A stretch of DNA of 64,000 nt from Helicobacter pylori (GCA_008032955.1 CP032046.1:744001-808000), one strand, 5' to 3'. Positions 43,079 to 54,535 are shown, numbered from the stretch's first letter. Numbers and translations are program-made. The notes: a model not told the origin generated them from the sequence alone.

Positions 43079-44623
43079 TCAAAACTTCAGCGTGAGGTTG
43101 GTCATCATGTAACTTCTGTCTTGGTAATTGGCACTAAAATCGCCATCAGGGTTATTGAACTTGGGCGCTCCAAAATACCCTGCTTGATACCCTTTATTGA
43201 TCCTAGCCCCATAATAAGTGATCCTAAAGTTAAGGAGAACCGATTCAGTGAACGCATAGCTCGCATTGAATTGCAAAGAATATTCATTAGCCCTCCCCAC
43301 TTGCCCTAGTGCATTTTTATTTGCATGAGAGACGCGCCCAAAAACATGCCATGCAAAACGCTTATGGATCCCTCCAACAGAAGTGTAAAAAGTGAAAGTG
43401 TTAGCGTTAGTGATTGCATCAGCCAGCCCATCATAAGCCGTATTATCCCAAAAATCATAGCCAATCATTCCGGCATGCCTAGTCGTTACGGAGATTTCAT
43501 TACTGATATAGGAAGTGTTATTACCCCTTGGCATCGTGTGAGAGCCTAAAAAAGCGTCTGAATTGCCAAAGGTGTTATAAAAGCCAATGGACCAGTTGAA
43601 ATTATCCCACCAAAAAACCTGGCGGATATTTAAAGTAACGCCATTCCTCCCTAACAACGAGCCATGAGGCGTGCTGTCTTCTAAACTATAAGTGTTTGTC
43701 TCTGGGTTATACCACCCCCTATAGTATAAAGGAAAGGTTGTCATTATCATGCTTTGAGAGCGAAAGCCCACATTTTCAAAATTCCTATTCGTGTCATAGA
43801 CTAGTTTAAAACCGGGAGCGTTATAAGTCTTAGGCGCAAAATAATAAAAAAATTGAGCGTCTAATCCTTTATAAGAATAAGTCGTGGTGATCCCATGCCA
43901 GCCGTAATTGATGAAATCGTTGCTGTTACTGGGATTGCCTCCCTTTTTCAAATAAGGCACTGTCGCAAAAAACTCATAAATCCAAGAGTTGAACGCCAAA
44001 CCTCTCCCAAAAGAACTCCACCACCAAAACCTTAATTTTTGCGTCTCAGTCTTATAGGGCTGATAATACACTTCCCACCCCTGATTCGAACCGCTCATAA
44101 AATCAATATTCGCTTCATAGCGCCCCGCCTTAAACCCAAAAACATCTTTGTAATCGTATCGTAAAAAAGCGGTATCCACCACATAAGGCCTTGCATGATA
44201 GCTCGCCGATTGGGAAGTCCCCGCATAAGCAGGGCCAAGATACTTATTAAAAAAGTATCCATGATAGCCCCCAATGAAATTCTCCACAATTGAGCCAAAA
44301 ACCTTCCCGTTAGCTTGGTTAATATAATACTTAGTCTTATCATAAGGAATGGCTGCAATCGCCCCACCCAAAGAAACAGAGAGCCTGTGGTTTTCAGTGC
44401 CTTTAGGGAGTAAATTGACTTTGACTTGCGCTAAAGTTACAATATCTATAAAACTTTCAGTAGGATAAATCCCTTTTTTAGTATTGATTTGAGAATTGTT
44501 AAAACCAATTTTAGAAAAGCTCTCCACACGACCACTAAACCGATAATCAAAAGCTTCTACAGGACACAATAAAAACGATAAAAGCGATAAAGAAGAAGTC
44601 AGAAAATACTTTTCTTGCCTCAT
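43079..44623 (-). CDS. hofG: Hof-family outer-membrane protein HofG
   Basis: HofG is a member of the small Hof outer-membrane family of H. pylori; its function is unknown. The 514-residue protein starts at ATG 44623 (MRQEKYFLTSSLSLLSFLLC) behind AGGGAG; the open frame further upstream is leader. The signal peptide ends near VEAFDYRFSGR. Many Tyr/Trp/Phe-rich strands follow, such as KLRFWWWSSFGRGLAFNSW and QVFWWDNFNWSIGFYNTF, and the protein ends in the aromatic MTNLTLKF typical of barrel proteins. Gene-family identity comes from position and composition. Confidence 0.82.
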   Translation of the reverse strand: MRQEKYFLTSSLSLLSFLLCPVEAFDYRFSGRVESFSKIGFNNSQINTKKGIYPTESFIDIVTLAQVKVNLLPKGTENHRLSVSLGGAIAAIPYDKTKYYINQANGKVFGSIVENFIGGYHGYFFNKYLGPAYAGTSQSASYHARPYVVDTAFLRYDYKDVFGFKAGRYEANIDFMSGSNQGWEVYYQPYKTETQKLRFWWWSSFGRGLAFNSWIYEFFATVPYLKKGGNPSNSNDFINYGWHGITTTYSYKGLDAQFFYYFAPKTYNAPGFKLVYDTNRNFENVGFRSQSMIMTTFPLYYRGWYNPETNTYSLEDSTPHGSLLGRNGVTLNIRQVFWWDNFNWSIGFYNTFGNSDAFLGSHTMPRGNNTSYISNEISVTTRHAGMIGYDFWDNTAYDGLADAITNANTFTFYTSVGGIHKRFAWHVFGRVSHANKNALGQVGRANEYSLQFNASYAFTESVLLNFRITYYGARINKGYQAGYFGAPKFNNPDGDFSANYQDRSYMMTNLTLKF

Positions 44624-44664
44624 TAAACTCTCCCTAATTTTAATTGTATGATCTTTTTTGTTGA

Positions 44665-44695
44665 GATTATAATTATAATCAAAAAAAAAAAAAAA
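44665..44695 (-). promoter_or_regulatory. Palindrome plus A15 tract upstream of hofG
   Basis: GATTATAATTATAATC is a perfect 16-base palindrome, 42 bases before the hofG start. It contains TATAAT on both strands and is flanked by fifteen A (T on the hofG strand). It could be the −10, a metal-regulator site (Fur or NikR type) or both. Confidence 0.45.
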
Positions 44696-44843
44696 CAGCA
44701 TAAAGTTAAAATATTGATTAAAACCCACAACCTTATTTTACAAAAAATAACCCTTTATTGTAAATTGGTTTAAAATTAAAGGATTAAAATCATATATTTG
44801 TTACTTCTAAAGAATGTTTTATTTTTGATTGGACTCATTACGC

Positions 44844-44915
44844 ATGAAATCCTCGCTTCTTTTAGCCCTCCTTTTTTGTTTTTGTGCGGGCGTTTTTATT
44901 TCTTCACTTCTTTAA
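44844..44915 (+). CDS. Possible 23-residue hydrophobic small ORF
   Basis: The frame from ATG 44844 reads MKSSLLLALLFCFCAGVFIS and SLL. It looks like a signal or membrane peptide with two cysteines. The ribosome-binding site is weak (GGA ten bases upstream). It could be a membrane-active small peptide or an accidental frame. Confidence 0.25.
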   Translation: MKSSLLLALLFCFCAGVFISSLL

Positions 44916-44951
44916 TCGCTTCAAAGAAAATAGCCCCCACGCGCTCAAATT

Positions 44952-47385
44952 TTAAAACTTATAGGAAATTTCAAATCTAGCGTTAAAGCCAGGCTCTGCC
45001 ATGCCCCTTGCGTATTTGTCTTGATTGGGTTCATCAGGGCTCATCACCGGGCTTGCTTGATCAATATATTGTTGGTTAAAAACATTGTTAAACACCGCAT
45101 TCAGGCTCAACCCTTTGAGTTTTTTATAAGTGGGCTTGTAAGTGATAAAGAAACTGCTCACCCCATAGCCGGGCTTATGCACATGAAAAATCCCGGGGGT
45201 TTTAGGGCAATTGCTAGGCCGTCTGTCAATATCCGTAGGGCCGTTACGATAAGGGCTATAAGAGCAATAACTCAAATCCGTAACAAAGCGTGAAAGCCAA
45301 GTGATGCTAAGACCGGTGCGTGGGATCGTATAGCTTGCCGTTAAAATAAACACATTGCCGGTTGTGGCCGCCAATTCATACACATCAGCGATCAAACGCC
45401 CCTTTAAAGAAGGCCATGATCGCGCCACGCTCAAGCCTAAAGAAAAGCCCTTGTATTTAGCTGTCCCTGAAACTTCATAACCAGGCACATAAATAATATC
45501 TTGTGCGGGCAAGTTGGTGACAAAAAGCGTTGAAGAAAATTGATTGATGTAATTAGAAATCAATTGGACAAAACCAGCAGCTCTAAAATCAAAATACTGA
45601 CTGCTGTATTCGGTGTTAAATTCCGCATTCTGCCCAATTTCTGGCTTTAAATTGCGGTTGTAGCGCAAATTATCTTGACGCATCCACACCAAGCCTCCAG
45701 GCATAGGGCCTCTGGTTACATACGCGTAAGAAAGCCTGAAATTCAAATTTTCTAAAGGCGAGACGTTTAAAGCCGCGCTAGGGCTAAACCCTTGGGTTAT
45801 GTGCAATTGCCAGTCTTTATCCACTAAAGTATAGACATCGTAACGAGTCCCTGCCCCTAAAGTTACCATAGGATGCAAGGTGTAATTCGCTTGCGCATAC
45901 ACCCCAACCACATTCGCCGTAGCGCCATTTCGTTGGCAGCGCCCGTTCATGTTAGGATCATTAGGTCCTGTAACTCTTAAGCATGCGTCAGGGGCATCGC
46001 CGGGCTTGACTAATTCGCTATTAGGGATCGCTTTATCAAAAGTGGTTAAATTCTGGTAATTCAACCCGTATTCCAAAAGATTGTCATTCTTGTGGTCTAT
46101 GGTGTGGATCACGTTCGCATTAAACCCAGAATTGATGATGAATAAATTTTTATTAGCGACCACAGAACCCCCTCCAAGGCTTTTAAAAGTGATGGAGCAA
46201 GTTTGTTTAGTAGCGTCATAAATGCCCCCTTGCGCCACGCATTGATTTTCTTCACCGAGTTTTGGGTTTGGGGTGAAAGGAATGATAGCCGCTATATCGT
46301 TAGGCCTAAAAAGCGGGTCAATTTGGACATTCCTAATACTCGTATAGCCATTGATTTTTAATTTAGGATCGCCAAAACGACTCCCCCCTTCTCTTTCATA
46401 ATTCAAGCTCACGTTATGCACTAAATTGACGCTATAAGTTTTAAACAAACTGGCGTCATTTTCAAACAAACAATCGCTAGGGTTTTTCTCGTTAGGGAAA
46501 GCGTTAAAATCACCGCAAGAATAGGGTAAAAAAGTGCCTGTAAAATTCGCTCTTAAAGGGCGGTTAGCGTTATCTCTGGTCATGTTATAACTGAGCGTTA
46601 AGATATCCCTTTCGCTCAAATAACCATTGATCTTAGCCATCACATTGTTTTGCTCGCTAGGGCTTGCTGTAACTTTATTCTCCGCTTTAGGGTCAAAAAG
46701 ATTTTTCATCGCATTATCCCCATCACGATAATAAAAATATTTTGGTGCGTGTAATACAAAAGCGCATCAAAATGATGGTTACGATAAGCGCCCATAATGG
46801 TTTCCCTGTCCCCAAAATTGGTTAAAAAAGTTGCAGCCCCACTTATGGCATAGTCTTTACCTTTAGGGATAAAATCGCCAGCACTCCTAGTCTCCATTTT
46901 GATCGCGCCAATCAAAGCCATAGGCCCCGCGCTCGCTTGAGCCGCCCCTTTAGTAACCACCACGCTTTTGAGCATTCCAGGATCAATAATCGTATTGCCT
47001 TGATGCCCATAGCTTGCACCCATTTGCGCCGCGCCATCCACCGTAACCCGAGCCAATCTGTCTTCAATACCGCGCACATAAATTTTTTGCGCTATCACCG
47101 CGCCTCCGCCCACATTGATATTGGGGTTTCTTCTAAACATGTCGCTGATTTGGTTGGCTTGCCTTCTTTCTAATTCTTTACTTGAAATGGTTGTCTGGTT
47201 GTTGTAATTAAAGATTTTAGCCGCTTGAGTGGTAACTTTGCCTAGAGTGTGTTGGGCGTTCTTATCTTTTTTCTTTCTGTCTTTTTTTCTTCTTTTTCTT
47301 CTTCTTTAGCCTCCAATTCAAACATTCCTAATAAGGACAAAAAAATAGAAAAACTACAATACTTTCTAAAACGCTTGTCATTCAT
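44952..47385 (-). pseudogene. frpB2: Second FrpB-type TonB-dependent receptor, two frameshifts
   Basis: This paralogue of FrpB1 has all receptor parts but in three frames. It starts MNDKRFRKYCSFSIFLSLLG at 47385. An A run at 47267–47272 (plus-strand T6, seven expected) breaks the frame before DKNAQHTLGKVTTQAAKIFN. The plug follows (NINVGGGAVIAQKIYVRGIEDR). A second break at a T run (plus-strand A5, 46734–46738; six expected) falls inside THQNIFYYRDGDNAM. The barrel continues to FNARFEISYKF. Adding one base at each place gives exactly 811 residues. In strain 26695 the same gene is also split, as I recall, so decay may be widespread. Confidence 0.88.
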
Positions 47386-47397
47386 TCTTAAAATCCT

Positions 47398-47413
47398 AAA
47401 TATTATAATAATT
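47398..47413 (-). promoter_or_regulatory. Candidate Fur/NikR-type AT box upstream of frpB2
   Basis: AAATATTATAATAATT lies 13 bases before the start of frpB2. A related TTATTATAAT lies about 20 bases further upstream. The TATTATAATAAT core has the dyad character of metal-regulator boxes in this species. It is only a visual match. Confidence 0.35.
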
Positions 47414-47561
47414 TCTCTTAAAAAACAAAGGTGTTATTATAATCAAAAAAATATTACAATCGCCTTAAAAGAGCTAGCCATTTTTGATAAACAAATGATA
47501 AACTTTTAGAAAAATCCCACAAAAACCCCTTTCAAAACGCGCAGAATGCGAAAGGTCTTTT

Positions 47562-47993
47562 CTACCTCACCCTCACTTTTTTATCTTTATAAAGCTTGAA
47601 TATTTTAGAGCTAGCGCTTTCAAACAAACCCCTTTCATCGCTCACAATGACATCAGCGAGATTGGAAGCGATCTCTTTATCATAAGCGCATTGGGTGAGG
47701 TTGGCTGAGGTGCTATAGAGCGTTTTAAAACGCTTTAAAAAATCCCCATGCCTGCCTTTAACCACACGAACGGCCTTGGAATTAGGGTAAATAAAAGTGG
47801 TTTTAGCGCTTCTTCTAATGAGGTTTTTAAAAGCGTTGGGCGCGCGCACTAGGCTCTTTAAAGTGGTAAAATCAGCGCTTTCTATTAAAACGCTTTGGTT
47901 TTTAGGGCGGCCTTTTAAGGCGTTGAGTTTTTCGCTGTCTTTAGAGAGTAGCCCGATAGTGGTATCGCTTTGAGCCAGATACACTAACGCCAT
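47562..47993 (-). CDS. YrdC/Sua5-like domain fragment protein
   Basis: This 143-residue protein starts MALVYLAQSDTTIGLLSKDS, resembling the nucleotide-binding start of Sua5/YrdC proteins (tRNA threonylcarbamoyladenosine synthesis). LNALKGRPKNQSVLI is the KxRp core, and STSANLTQ is the SAN-type motif. It is shorter than a full TsaC/YrdC (about 180–200 residues), so it could be a degenerate or specialised version. ATG at 47993. It starts just downstream of the carB stop codon and is likely co-transcribed with it. Confidence 0.7.
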   Translation of the reverse strand: MALVYLAQSDTTIGLLSKDSEKLNALKGRPKNQSVLIESADFTTLKSLVRAPNAFKNLIRRSAKTTFIYPNSKAVRVVKGRHGDFLKRFKTLYSTSANLTQCAYDKEIASNLADVIVSDERGLFESASSKIFKLYKDKKVRVR

Positions 47994-47997
47994 CAAA

Positions 47998-50900
47998 CTA
48001 CTTTAAATAATCTTGTAAGGCTAACAACTCGTCTTCTTTAGAGCTTTCTTCTAACGCCAAAATCAAGACTTCTATCGCGCTTAAAGTCGTGAAATAACTC
48101 ACATGGTTTTTAAGCACAGAAGCGCGTATGAGTTTGGCGTCATCTTGAGATTTGTGATCGCTAGTGTTGATAGCCATGCTGATTTCCCCATTCATCATCA
48201 AATCCATGATATTGGGACGGCCCTCAGAGATTTTAAGCACTTTTAAAGACTCCACCCCGGCTTTTTCCAAAGCCTTATGCGTGCCTTCTGTAGCGCACAA
48301 TTCAAAGCCTAACTGAACCAAGCGCTTCATTAAAACGCATGCTTCTTCTTTATCCTTATCCTTAATAGAAACAAAAATAAGCCCCTTGTTTTTAATGGGG
48401 TTAAAGCAAGCCGTTTGAGCCTTGAAAAAAGCCAACCCTAAAGATCTAGCAATCCCCATCACTTCACCGGTGCTTTTCATCTCAGGCCCCAAAATCAAAT
48501 CCGATCCATAAAGTTTATTAAAAGGGAAAACCGCTTCTTTTAAAGCCACAAAATGGGGCATTTTAGGCTTATAAACGCCTTTAGAATATCCCACGATATT
48601 TTTTTTATCATAGAACTTCAAGGCTTCTTTCAAATCTTCTAACACCATAACCCTAGTCGCTACTTTCGCTAAAGGAACGCCTAAAGCCTTACTTAAAAAA
48701 GGCACAGTTCGGCTGGCTCTGGGATTGACTTCAATCAAATAGAGCGAATTTTGATGCACAGCAAATTGGATATTCAATAGCCCTACTACGCCTAAATGCA
48801 GAGCGATTTTCGCGCTCACTCGCTCAATTTCATCTAAAATTTTAGGGCTTAGAGTGGAAGGGATAAAGCACGCCGAATCACCTGAATGGATTCCGGCTTC
48901 TTCAATGTGCTGTAAAATGCCGGCAATATAGACCTCTTTTTTATCGCAAATAGCATCCACATCTAATTCCACCGCTTTTTCTAAAAACTTATCAATAAGG
49001 AGCGGATTTTTAGGGCTAATCTCTAAAGCATGCGTAACGCTTTCTAAATAATGGCGCAATTCTTCAATATTTTCTAAAATTTGCATGTGTTGGCCGCCTA
49101 GCACATAACTAGGGCGCACGATAATGGGGAAACCAATCACATTAGCGATACTATAGGCTTCATCAATGCTCTTAGCCATGCCGTTTTCAGGCTGCTTGAT
49201 GTCAAGCTCTTTTAAAAAGAGGGAAAATTTTTCCCTGTCTTCAGCAATATCAATCACTTTAAAAGGAGTGCCAATAATGGGGGCTTGCATTTTGGCTAGA
49301 TCTTTAGCGAGTTTTAAAGGGGTTTGTCCCCCAAAATGCACGATAATGCCATCCACTCGCTCCCTTTGAATGATGCTCTTCACGCATTCAAAATGAATGG
49401 GTTCAAAATAGAGCGTATCACTGGTATCATAATCTGTGCTAACCGTTTCTGGATTGCAATTGAGCATGACGCTTTTAATGTTTAAATCTTTCAAAGCAAA
49501 GCTCGCATGCACGCAACAATAATCAAATTCAATGCCTTGACCGATGCGGTTAGGCCCAGAGCCTATGATTAGGATTTTCTTTTCTTGTTTTTCTTGTTTG
49601 TTTTCAATAGGGGGCAAAGGATTAGGGGCATAAGTGGAATACAAATAAGGCGTGAGCGATAAAAACTCCGCCGCGCAAGTGTCCACCTCTTCAAAATGGG
49701 GCGCGATTTGTAAATGCATTCTAGCTAATTCCACTTCAAAAGGGCTGACCTCTAAATTTTCATTTTCTTTGATTTTAGCGGCAATCCTGGCATCGCTAAA
49801 GCCTAAATTTTTAAGCCCTCTTAATTTTTTGGCATCCGTTAAAACGCTAGAATTGATGCCCTCTTCTGCTTTGACTAGCTTTTGAATTTGAGATAAAAAC
49901 CACCTGTCAATCTGGCATAATTCAAACACTTCATCAACGCTAACGCCGAGCCTGAACGCATCAGCGATATAGAGCAAGCGCTTGGGATTGGGCCGGCGGA
50001 TTTCCTTTTTGATCGCTTCTAAATCTTTGCTTAACGATTCAAACCCTAGCCAATTATTTTCCAAAGAGCATAACGCTTTTTGTAAGGCTTCTAAGAAATT
50101 CCCCCCTATCGCCATCACTTCGCCAATGCTTTTCATAGAAGTCCCTAAAGTGCTAGAAACACCGGCAAATTTTTCAAACGCAAAGCGAGGGATTTTCACC
50201 ACGATATAATCCAAACTAGGTTCAAAACTCGCCGGGGTGTTGGTAATATCGTTTTTGATTTCATCTAAGCTAAAACCCACCGCAAGCATGGTAGCCACTT
50301 TTGCAATAGGAAACCCGGTCGCTTTTGAAGCTAGAGCGGAGCTGCGGCTCACCCGTGGGTTCATTTCAATCACAACCATTCTTAAAGTCTCTGGGTGGAT
50401 CGCAAATTGCACATTACTCCCGCCCGTATCCACGCCAATTTCTCTCAAAATCGCAAAGCTCGCATCGCGCATGCGTTGGTATTCTTTATCGGTTAAGGTT
50501 AGGCTTGGAGCGATCGTGATGCTATCGCCGGTATGAACGCCCATGGGGTCAATATTTTCAATGCAGCACACAATGATGCAATTATCCTTGCTGTCTCGTA
50601 TGACCTCCATTTCGTATTCTTTCCACCCCAACAAGGACTCTTCAATCAAAATTTCATTAATGGGCGAAGCGTCTAGGGCGTTTTTAGCCAATTCTTGAAA
50701 CTCTTCAATATTATAAGCGACCCCACTCCCCCCACCAGCCAGCGTGAAACTCGCTCTAATAATAGCTGGAAAGCCAATTTCACTAATGGCTTCTAGGGCT
50801 TCTAACTCGCTATAAGCGTAACGCCCTTTAGGCAAATCCATCCCGATTTTTAACATCGCTTCTTTGAAAGCCTGCCTGTCTTCGCCTTTTTTAATCGCTT

Positions 50901-51255
50901 CAATCTTAGCCCCCAAAAGCTCCACGCCTTCTAACATGCCCTTTTGGTGCATTTGCATGACCGCATTCAAAGCGGTTTGCCCGCCCATTGTGGGTAAAAT
51001 AGCGTCAATCTTTTCTTTTTTGATGATAGCGGCGATATTTTCTGGGGTGATGGGTTGGATATAAGTTTGATGAGAAAATTCAGGGTCAGTCATCACGGTG
51101 GCCGGGTTAGAATTGATTAAGATCACTCTATAACCTAAAGATTTTAAGGTTTTACAACTTTGAGTCCCTGAGTAGTCAAACTCACAAGCTTGCCCGATCA
51201 CAATAGGGCCTGAGCCTATCAGTAGAATGTTGGAAATATCGGTGCGTTTAGGCAT
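47998..51255 (-). CDS. carB: Carbamoyl phosphate synthase large subunit
   Basis: CarB makes carbamoyl phosphate for pyrimidine and arginine synthesis, using ammonia from the small subunit. The protein of about 1085 residues begins [30 protein letters not shown]. It has two homologous halves, each with an ATP-grasp domain: first [12 protein letters not shown] and [21 protein letters not shown]; second [18 protein letters not shown] and [21 protein letters not shown]-terminal allosteric domain ([19 protein letters not shown]) follows. The ATG at 51255 comes 10 bases after an AAGGAT site. The length is normal. Confidence 0.97.
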   Translation of the reverse strand: MPKRTDISNILLIGSGPIVIGQACEFDYSGTQSCKTLKSLGYRVILINSNPATVMTDPEFSHQTYIQPITPENIAAIIKKEKIDAILPTMGGQTALNAVMQMHQKGMLEGVELLGAKIEAIKKGEDRQAFKEAMLKIGMDLPKGRYAYSELEALEAISEIGFPAIIRASFTLAGGGSGVAYNIEEFQELAKNALDASPINEILIEESLLGWKEYEMEVIRDSKDNCIIVCCIENIDPMGVHTGDSITIAPSLTLTDKEYQRMRDASFAILREIGVDTGGSNVQFAIHPETLRMVVIEMNPRVSRSSALASKATGFPIAKVATMLAVGFSLDEIKNDITNTPASFEPSLDYIVVKIPRFAFEKFAGVSSTLGTSMKSIGEVMAIGGNFLEALQKALCSLENNWLGFESLSKDLEAIKKEIRRPNPKRLLYIADAFRLGVSVDEVFELCQIDRWFLSQIQKLVKAEEGINSSVLTDAKKLRGLKNLGFSDARIAAKIKENENLEVSPFEVELARMHLQIAPHFEEVDTCAAEFLSLTPYLYSTYAPNPLPPIENKQEKQEKKILIIGSGPNRIGQGIEFDYCCVHASFALKDLNIKSVMLNCNPETVSTDYDTSDTLYFEPIHFECVKSIIQRERVDGIIVHFGGQTPLKLAKDLAKMQAPIIGTPFKVIDIAEDREKFSLFLKELDIKQPENGMAKSIDEAYSIANVIGFPIIVRPSYVLGGQHMQILENIEELRHYLESVTHALEISPKNPLLIDKFLEKAVELDVDAICDKKEVYIAGILQHIEEAGIHSGDSACFIPSTLSPKILDEIERVSAKIALHLGVVGLLNIQFAVHQNSLYLIEVNPRASRTVPFLSKALGVPLAKVATRVMVLEDLKEALKFYDKKNIVGYSKGVYKPKMPHFVALKEAVFPFNKLYGSDLILGPEMKSTGEVMGIARSLGLAFFKAQTACFNPIKNKGLIFVSIKDKDKEEACVLMKRLVQLGFELCATEGTHKALEKAGVESLKVLKISEGRPNIMDLMMNGEISMAINTSDHKSQDDAKLIRASVLKNHVSYFTTLSAIEVLILALEESSKEDELLALQDYLK

Positions 51256-51354
51256 AACCAATCCTTAAAAAAAGAATATAAAACGAAGCGTTATCAATAT
51301 TTTAAAATATTTTTTATTAGGTTTTTGCGTGGTATCCCCCCCTATTTTTTCAAA

Positions 51355-52047
51355 CTATTTGTCTCTGTCTGAAAAAATACCAATGATTTGCAAGATAGAA
51401 ATGAAGACATTCAAAAAGTCTAAATACAAGCTCACCGCCGCATCAATGGGGCTATCATACATGCCTTTAACGATGTTTTGAGTGTCATAAGCGATATAAA
51501 GACTGAATAAAATCGTGCTCGCTCCCGCAATGACAACCTGGAACATGGGGCTACCCAAAAACAAGTTAATGAGCGAACACACCACCACCACAATCAAAGC
51601 GATAAAGAGCATTTTACCCATATTCGCTAGATCGTTTTTAGTCTTAAGGGCATACACGCTCATCAAACCAAAAACAATGGTTGTCATGCCCAAAGCTTGC
51701 CAAACCGCCCCTAAACCAGCTTTTGCAATCACCATGCCCAACAAAGGCACTAAAGTAACCCCTGATAATGAAGTGAAAGCAAACAACATGAATAAATTCA
51801 ATCCGGGTTTAGATTTAGAAAACATCAAACCAAAAAACGTCGCAATTTCAGCGATAAAAAATACCCATTTATACTGCACTACGGCTTGAAAATTCATTAA
51901 ACCCAGTAACGCCCCAATAGTCGCTAGTAACAAACTGCCCGCAAAGAACTTGTAAGTCGTTTTAACAAAACTCACCAGCTCGCTTTCATGCAACACAGAA
52001 TCTTCTGCATACGCGTTACGAGAATTCGCTCTGTCATACAATGCCAT
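51355..52047 (-). CDS. BAX inhibitor-1 (YccA/YbhL) family membrane protein
   Basis: This 230-residue inner-membrane protein has seven hydrophobic segments and the BI-1 signature near its C-terminus: IAYDTQNIVKGMYDSPIDAAVSLYLDFLNVFISIL. The acidic pair in the last segments forms the predicted proton/Ca2+ gate. It begins MALYDRANSRNAYAEDSV, a soluble cytoplasmic part. The molecular function in H. pylori is not known; ion leak and stress roles are inferred from other BI-1 proteins. It is a single gene with GGAG before the ATG. Confidence 0.92.
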   Translation of the reverse strand: MALYDRANSRNAYAEDSVLHESELVSFVKTTYKFFAGSLLLATIGALLGLMNFQAVVQYKWVFFIAEIATFFGLMFSKSKPGLNLFMLFAFTSLSGVTLVPLLGMVIAKAGLGAVWQALGMTTIVFGLMSVYALKTKNDLANMGKMLFIALIVVVVCSLINLFLGSPMFQVVIAGASTILFSLYIAYDTQNIVKGMYDSPIDAAVSLYLDFLNVFISILQIIGIFSDRDK

Positions 52048-52193
52048 GTTTTACTCCTTGAAATTCAACTCAATAAACAATTTTAATTAACCCTATAGCT
52101 AGGTTCAATATAATAGCGCAAAATGTAGTAAAATACCAAACAAAACCCCCCTAAAAATTGAAATTGAAGTCTGAAAATAGGATAATAGTTACG

Positions 52194-53192
52194 ATGAAAA
52201 TTTTTATCAATGGATTTGGTCGCATTGGGAGATGCGTTTTAAGAGCGATTTTAGAGCGCAATGATACAAACCCTAACTTAGAAGTGATAGGCATCAATGA
52301 CCCCGCTAATTGGGAAATTCTCGCTTATCTTTTAGAGCATGACAGCGCGCATGGATTGCTCAATAAGGAGGTGCGTTACTCTAATGGTAAGCTTATTATC
52401 GGCTCGTTAGAAATCCCTGTTTTTAATAGCATCAAAGACTTGAAGGGCGTGGGTGTTATCATAGAGTGTTCAGGGAAGTTTTTAGAGCCTAAAACGCTAG
52501 AAAATTACCTTTTGCTTGGGGCTAAAAAGGTGTTGTTATCCGCTCCCTTTATGGGCGAATACGATGAAAAACAATACCCTACTTTGGTGTATGGGGTCAA
52601 TCATTCTCTCTATCAAAACCAAGCCATTGTTTCTAACGCCTCTTGTACGACTAACGCTATCGCACCCATTTGCGCGATTTTAGACAAAGCTTTTAGCATT
52701 AAAGAGGGCATGCTAACGACCATTCATAGCTACACGAGCGATCAAAAACTCATTGATTTGGCCCATCCTTTGGATAAACGGCGCTCCAGAGCGGCCGCAA
52801 GCAACATTATCCCCACCACCACTAAAGCCGCCCTAGCCTTGCATAAAGTTTTACCCAATCTCAAAAATAAAATGCATGGGCATAGCGTTAGAGTGCCTAG
52901 CCTTGATGTTTCCATGATAGATTTGAGTTTGTTTTTAGAAAAAAAGGCCTTTAAAGATCCGATCAATGATTTATTGATTGAAGCTTCCAAAGGGACTTTA
53001 AAAGGCGTGTTAGAGATAGATTTAAAAGAAAGGGTGAGTTCTGATTTCATTTCTAACCCTAATAGCGTTATCATTGCGCCTGATTTGACTTTCACGCTAG
53101 AGAATATGGTCAAAATCATGGGGTGGTATGATAACGAATGGGGGTATTCTAATCGTTTGGTGGATATGGCGCAATTCATGTATCATTATTGA
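52194..53192 (+). CDS. gapA: Glyceraldehyde-3-phosphate dehydrogenase
   Basis: This enzyme catalyses NAD-dependent oxidation of glyceraldehyde 3-phosphate, or the reverse in gluconeogenesis. The 332-residue protein starts at ATG 52194 ([20 protein letters not shown]); the open frame upstream to 52158 is leader. It carries the Rossmann motif GFGRIGR, the catalytic cysteine in [13 protein letters not shown] (Cys151), the catalytic histidine in [10 protein letters not shown] and the substrate residues [15 protein letters not shown]. The ending [16 protein letters not shown] is standard. H. pylori can have two GAPDH genes; which cofactor this one prefers cannot be read here. Confidence 0.95.
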   Translation: MKIFINGFGRIGRCVLRAILERNDTNPNLEVIGINDPANWEILAYLLEHDSAHGLLNKEVRYSNGKLIIGSLEIPVFNSIKDLKGVGVIIECSGKFLEPKTLENYLLLGAKKVLLSAPFMGEYDEKQYPTLVYGVNHSLYQNQAIVSNASCTTNAIAPICAILDKAFSIKEGMLTTIHSYTSDQKLIDLAHPLDKRRSRAAASNIIPTTTKAALALHKVLPNLKNKMHGHSVRVPSLDVSMIDLSLFLEKKAFKDPINDLLIEASKGTLKGVLEIDLKERVSSDFISNPNSVIIAPDLTFTLENMVKIMGWYDNEWGYSNRLVDMAQFMYHY

Positions 53193-53234
53193 GTCATTTT
53201 GCGAATCTTTTTGAGTTTGTTTAACATCAAATTG

Positions 53235-53240
53235 TATAAT
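53235..53240 (+). promoter_or_regulatory. −10 element for the vlpC-type autotransporter gene
   Basis: TATAAT in ATTGTATAATGTGG lies 32 bases before the ATG at 53273. A GGAGT site sits at 53263–53267. A short leader of about 26 bases is expected. Confidence 0.55.
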
Positions 53241-54535
53241 GTGGGATTTAATAAAAACGATTGGAGTTTTAAATGGCGTTTAAAAAGGCCAGATTGATTT
53301 CCAGGTTTATTTCAAAGGGATCTTTCAAATTGAATAAGATCTCAAAGAAAATTTTCACATTGAATCAAATCTTAAAGCGTGAAAAGCCCTTAAAACGCCA
53401 TAAAAAAACAAAATCTATTGAAAAGCTCTCTAATCGCAACAAATCTTTTTTAAAAGCTTCGGTTTTATTGATAGGAGCGTTAGGGGGTTATCCCACCTAA
53501 GGGCTAACGAATGCCGTTATTGGTCATGGTCGTCTTGGAATTATCAAGACAATATTGAAAGCGGCCCTAATTCACCCACGCACAACTCCTATTGTCTTTT
53601 TAGCAGCACCCAAGGCTCTAGGACTTATTATTTAAACACTCTTACCACTTATAGCGCTGGTGGGGCTAGTTTCACGCAGAAATTCAATAACGGCACGCTT
53701 GATATAGGGGGAATATCCGCTTTGGAGGCACAGGTATTAATGGGGGTGATGTAGGGTATATCACAGGCACTTATGACGCTCAAACGATGAATTTTAATTC
53801 TAGCCATTTAACAACCGGAAACTCATACGCTGATGGCGGTGGGGCCACGCTCAATTTTAATGCGGCCAATAATATCACTATCAATCAAGCGAGTTTTGAT
53901 AACAGCCATGCAGGGATACAAAAATCTTACATGAATTTTAAAGGCTCTAATATCAAGGTCAGTGGCTCTAGCTTTAAAGATGATACTGATGGGGGCTTTA
54001 GTTTCAGCGGTAATAACAATAATAGCGTTATCTCTTTCAATCAAACGAATTTCAATCAAGGGACTTACCGCTTTAATAGTGCTCAATCTGCTTTTAATAA
54101 CAGTGCTTTCAATCAAGGCACTTATAATTTTAATGGCAACGCTAGCTTTAATAACAACACCTTCAATCAAGGCACTTATAGCTTTAATACGAATAAGGTG
54201 AGTTTCTCAGGCATTAACACTTTGAATTCAAGTTCGCCTTTTGCTAGCCTTAAAGGTAGCGTGTCCTTTGGTTCTGATGCAATTTTTAACCTCAATCAAA
54301 CCCTTAATAATAATCAAACCTATGACATTCTCACTACAAACGGAGCGATCCAATATGGGGTTTATCAAAGCTATTTGTGGGATCTAATCAACTATAAGGG
54401 CGATAAAGCCATTAGTCATGTTGAAGTGGGCAATAACACTTATGATGTAACCTTTGATATTAATGGGCAAGATGAAACCTTACAAGAAACCTTTAACAAC
54501 CAATCCATCATTACCCAATTTTTAGGAGACGATTT

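Larger units (their letters stand above)
44624..44951. other. Gap between frpB2 stop and hofG start
   Basis: This 328-base gap holds the hofG promoter area with an A15 tract at 44681–44695 beside a perfect 16-base palindrome (GATTATAATTATAATC, 44665–44680). It also contains a small hydrophobic plus-strand frame at 44844–44915. I see nothing else. Confidence 0.5.

Noticed and set aside
47249..47509. A plus-strand frame opposite the start of frpB2
   Set aside because: It is the shadow of the receptor leader and signal peptide, rich in Ser and Phe from complementing an A/G-rich strand.
52742..53179. A 145-residue minus-strand frame opposite gapA
   Set aside because: gapA is intact with all catalytic residues; the opposite frame has no recognisable motif or start signal.
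53823..54170. A minus-strand frame of 115 residues within the giant autotransporter
   Set aside because: It mirrors the Asn-rich beta-helix repeats of the sense strand and has no start signals.
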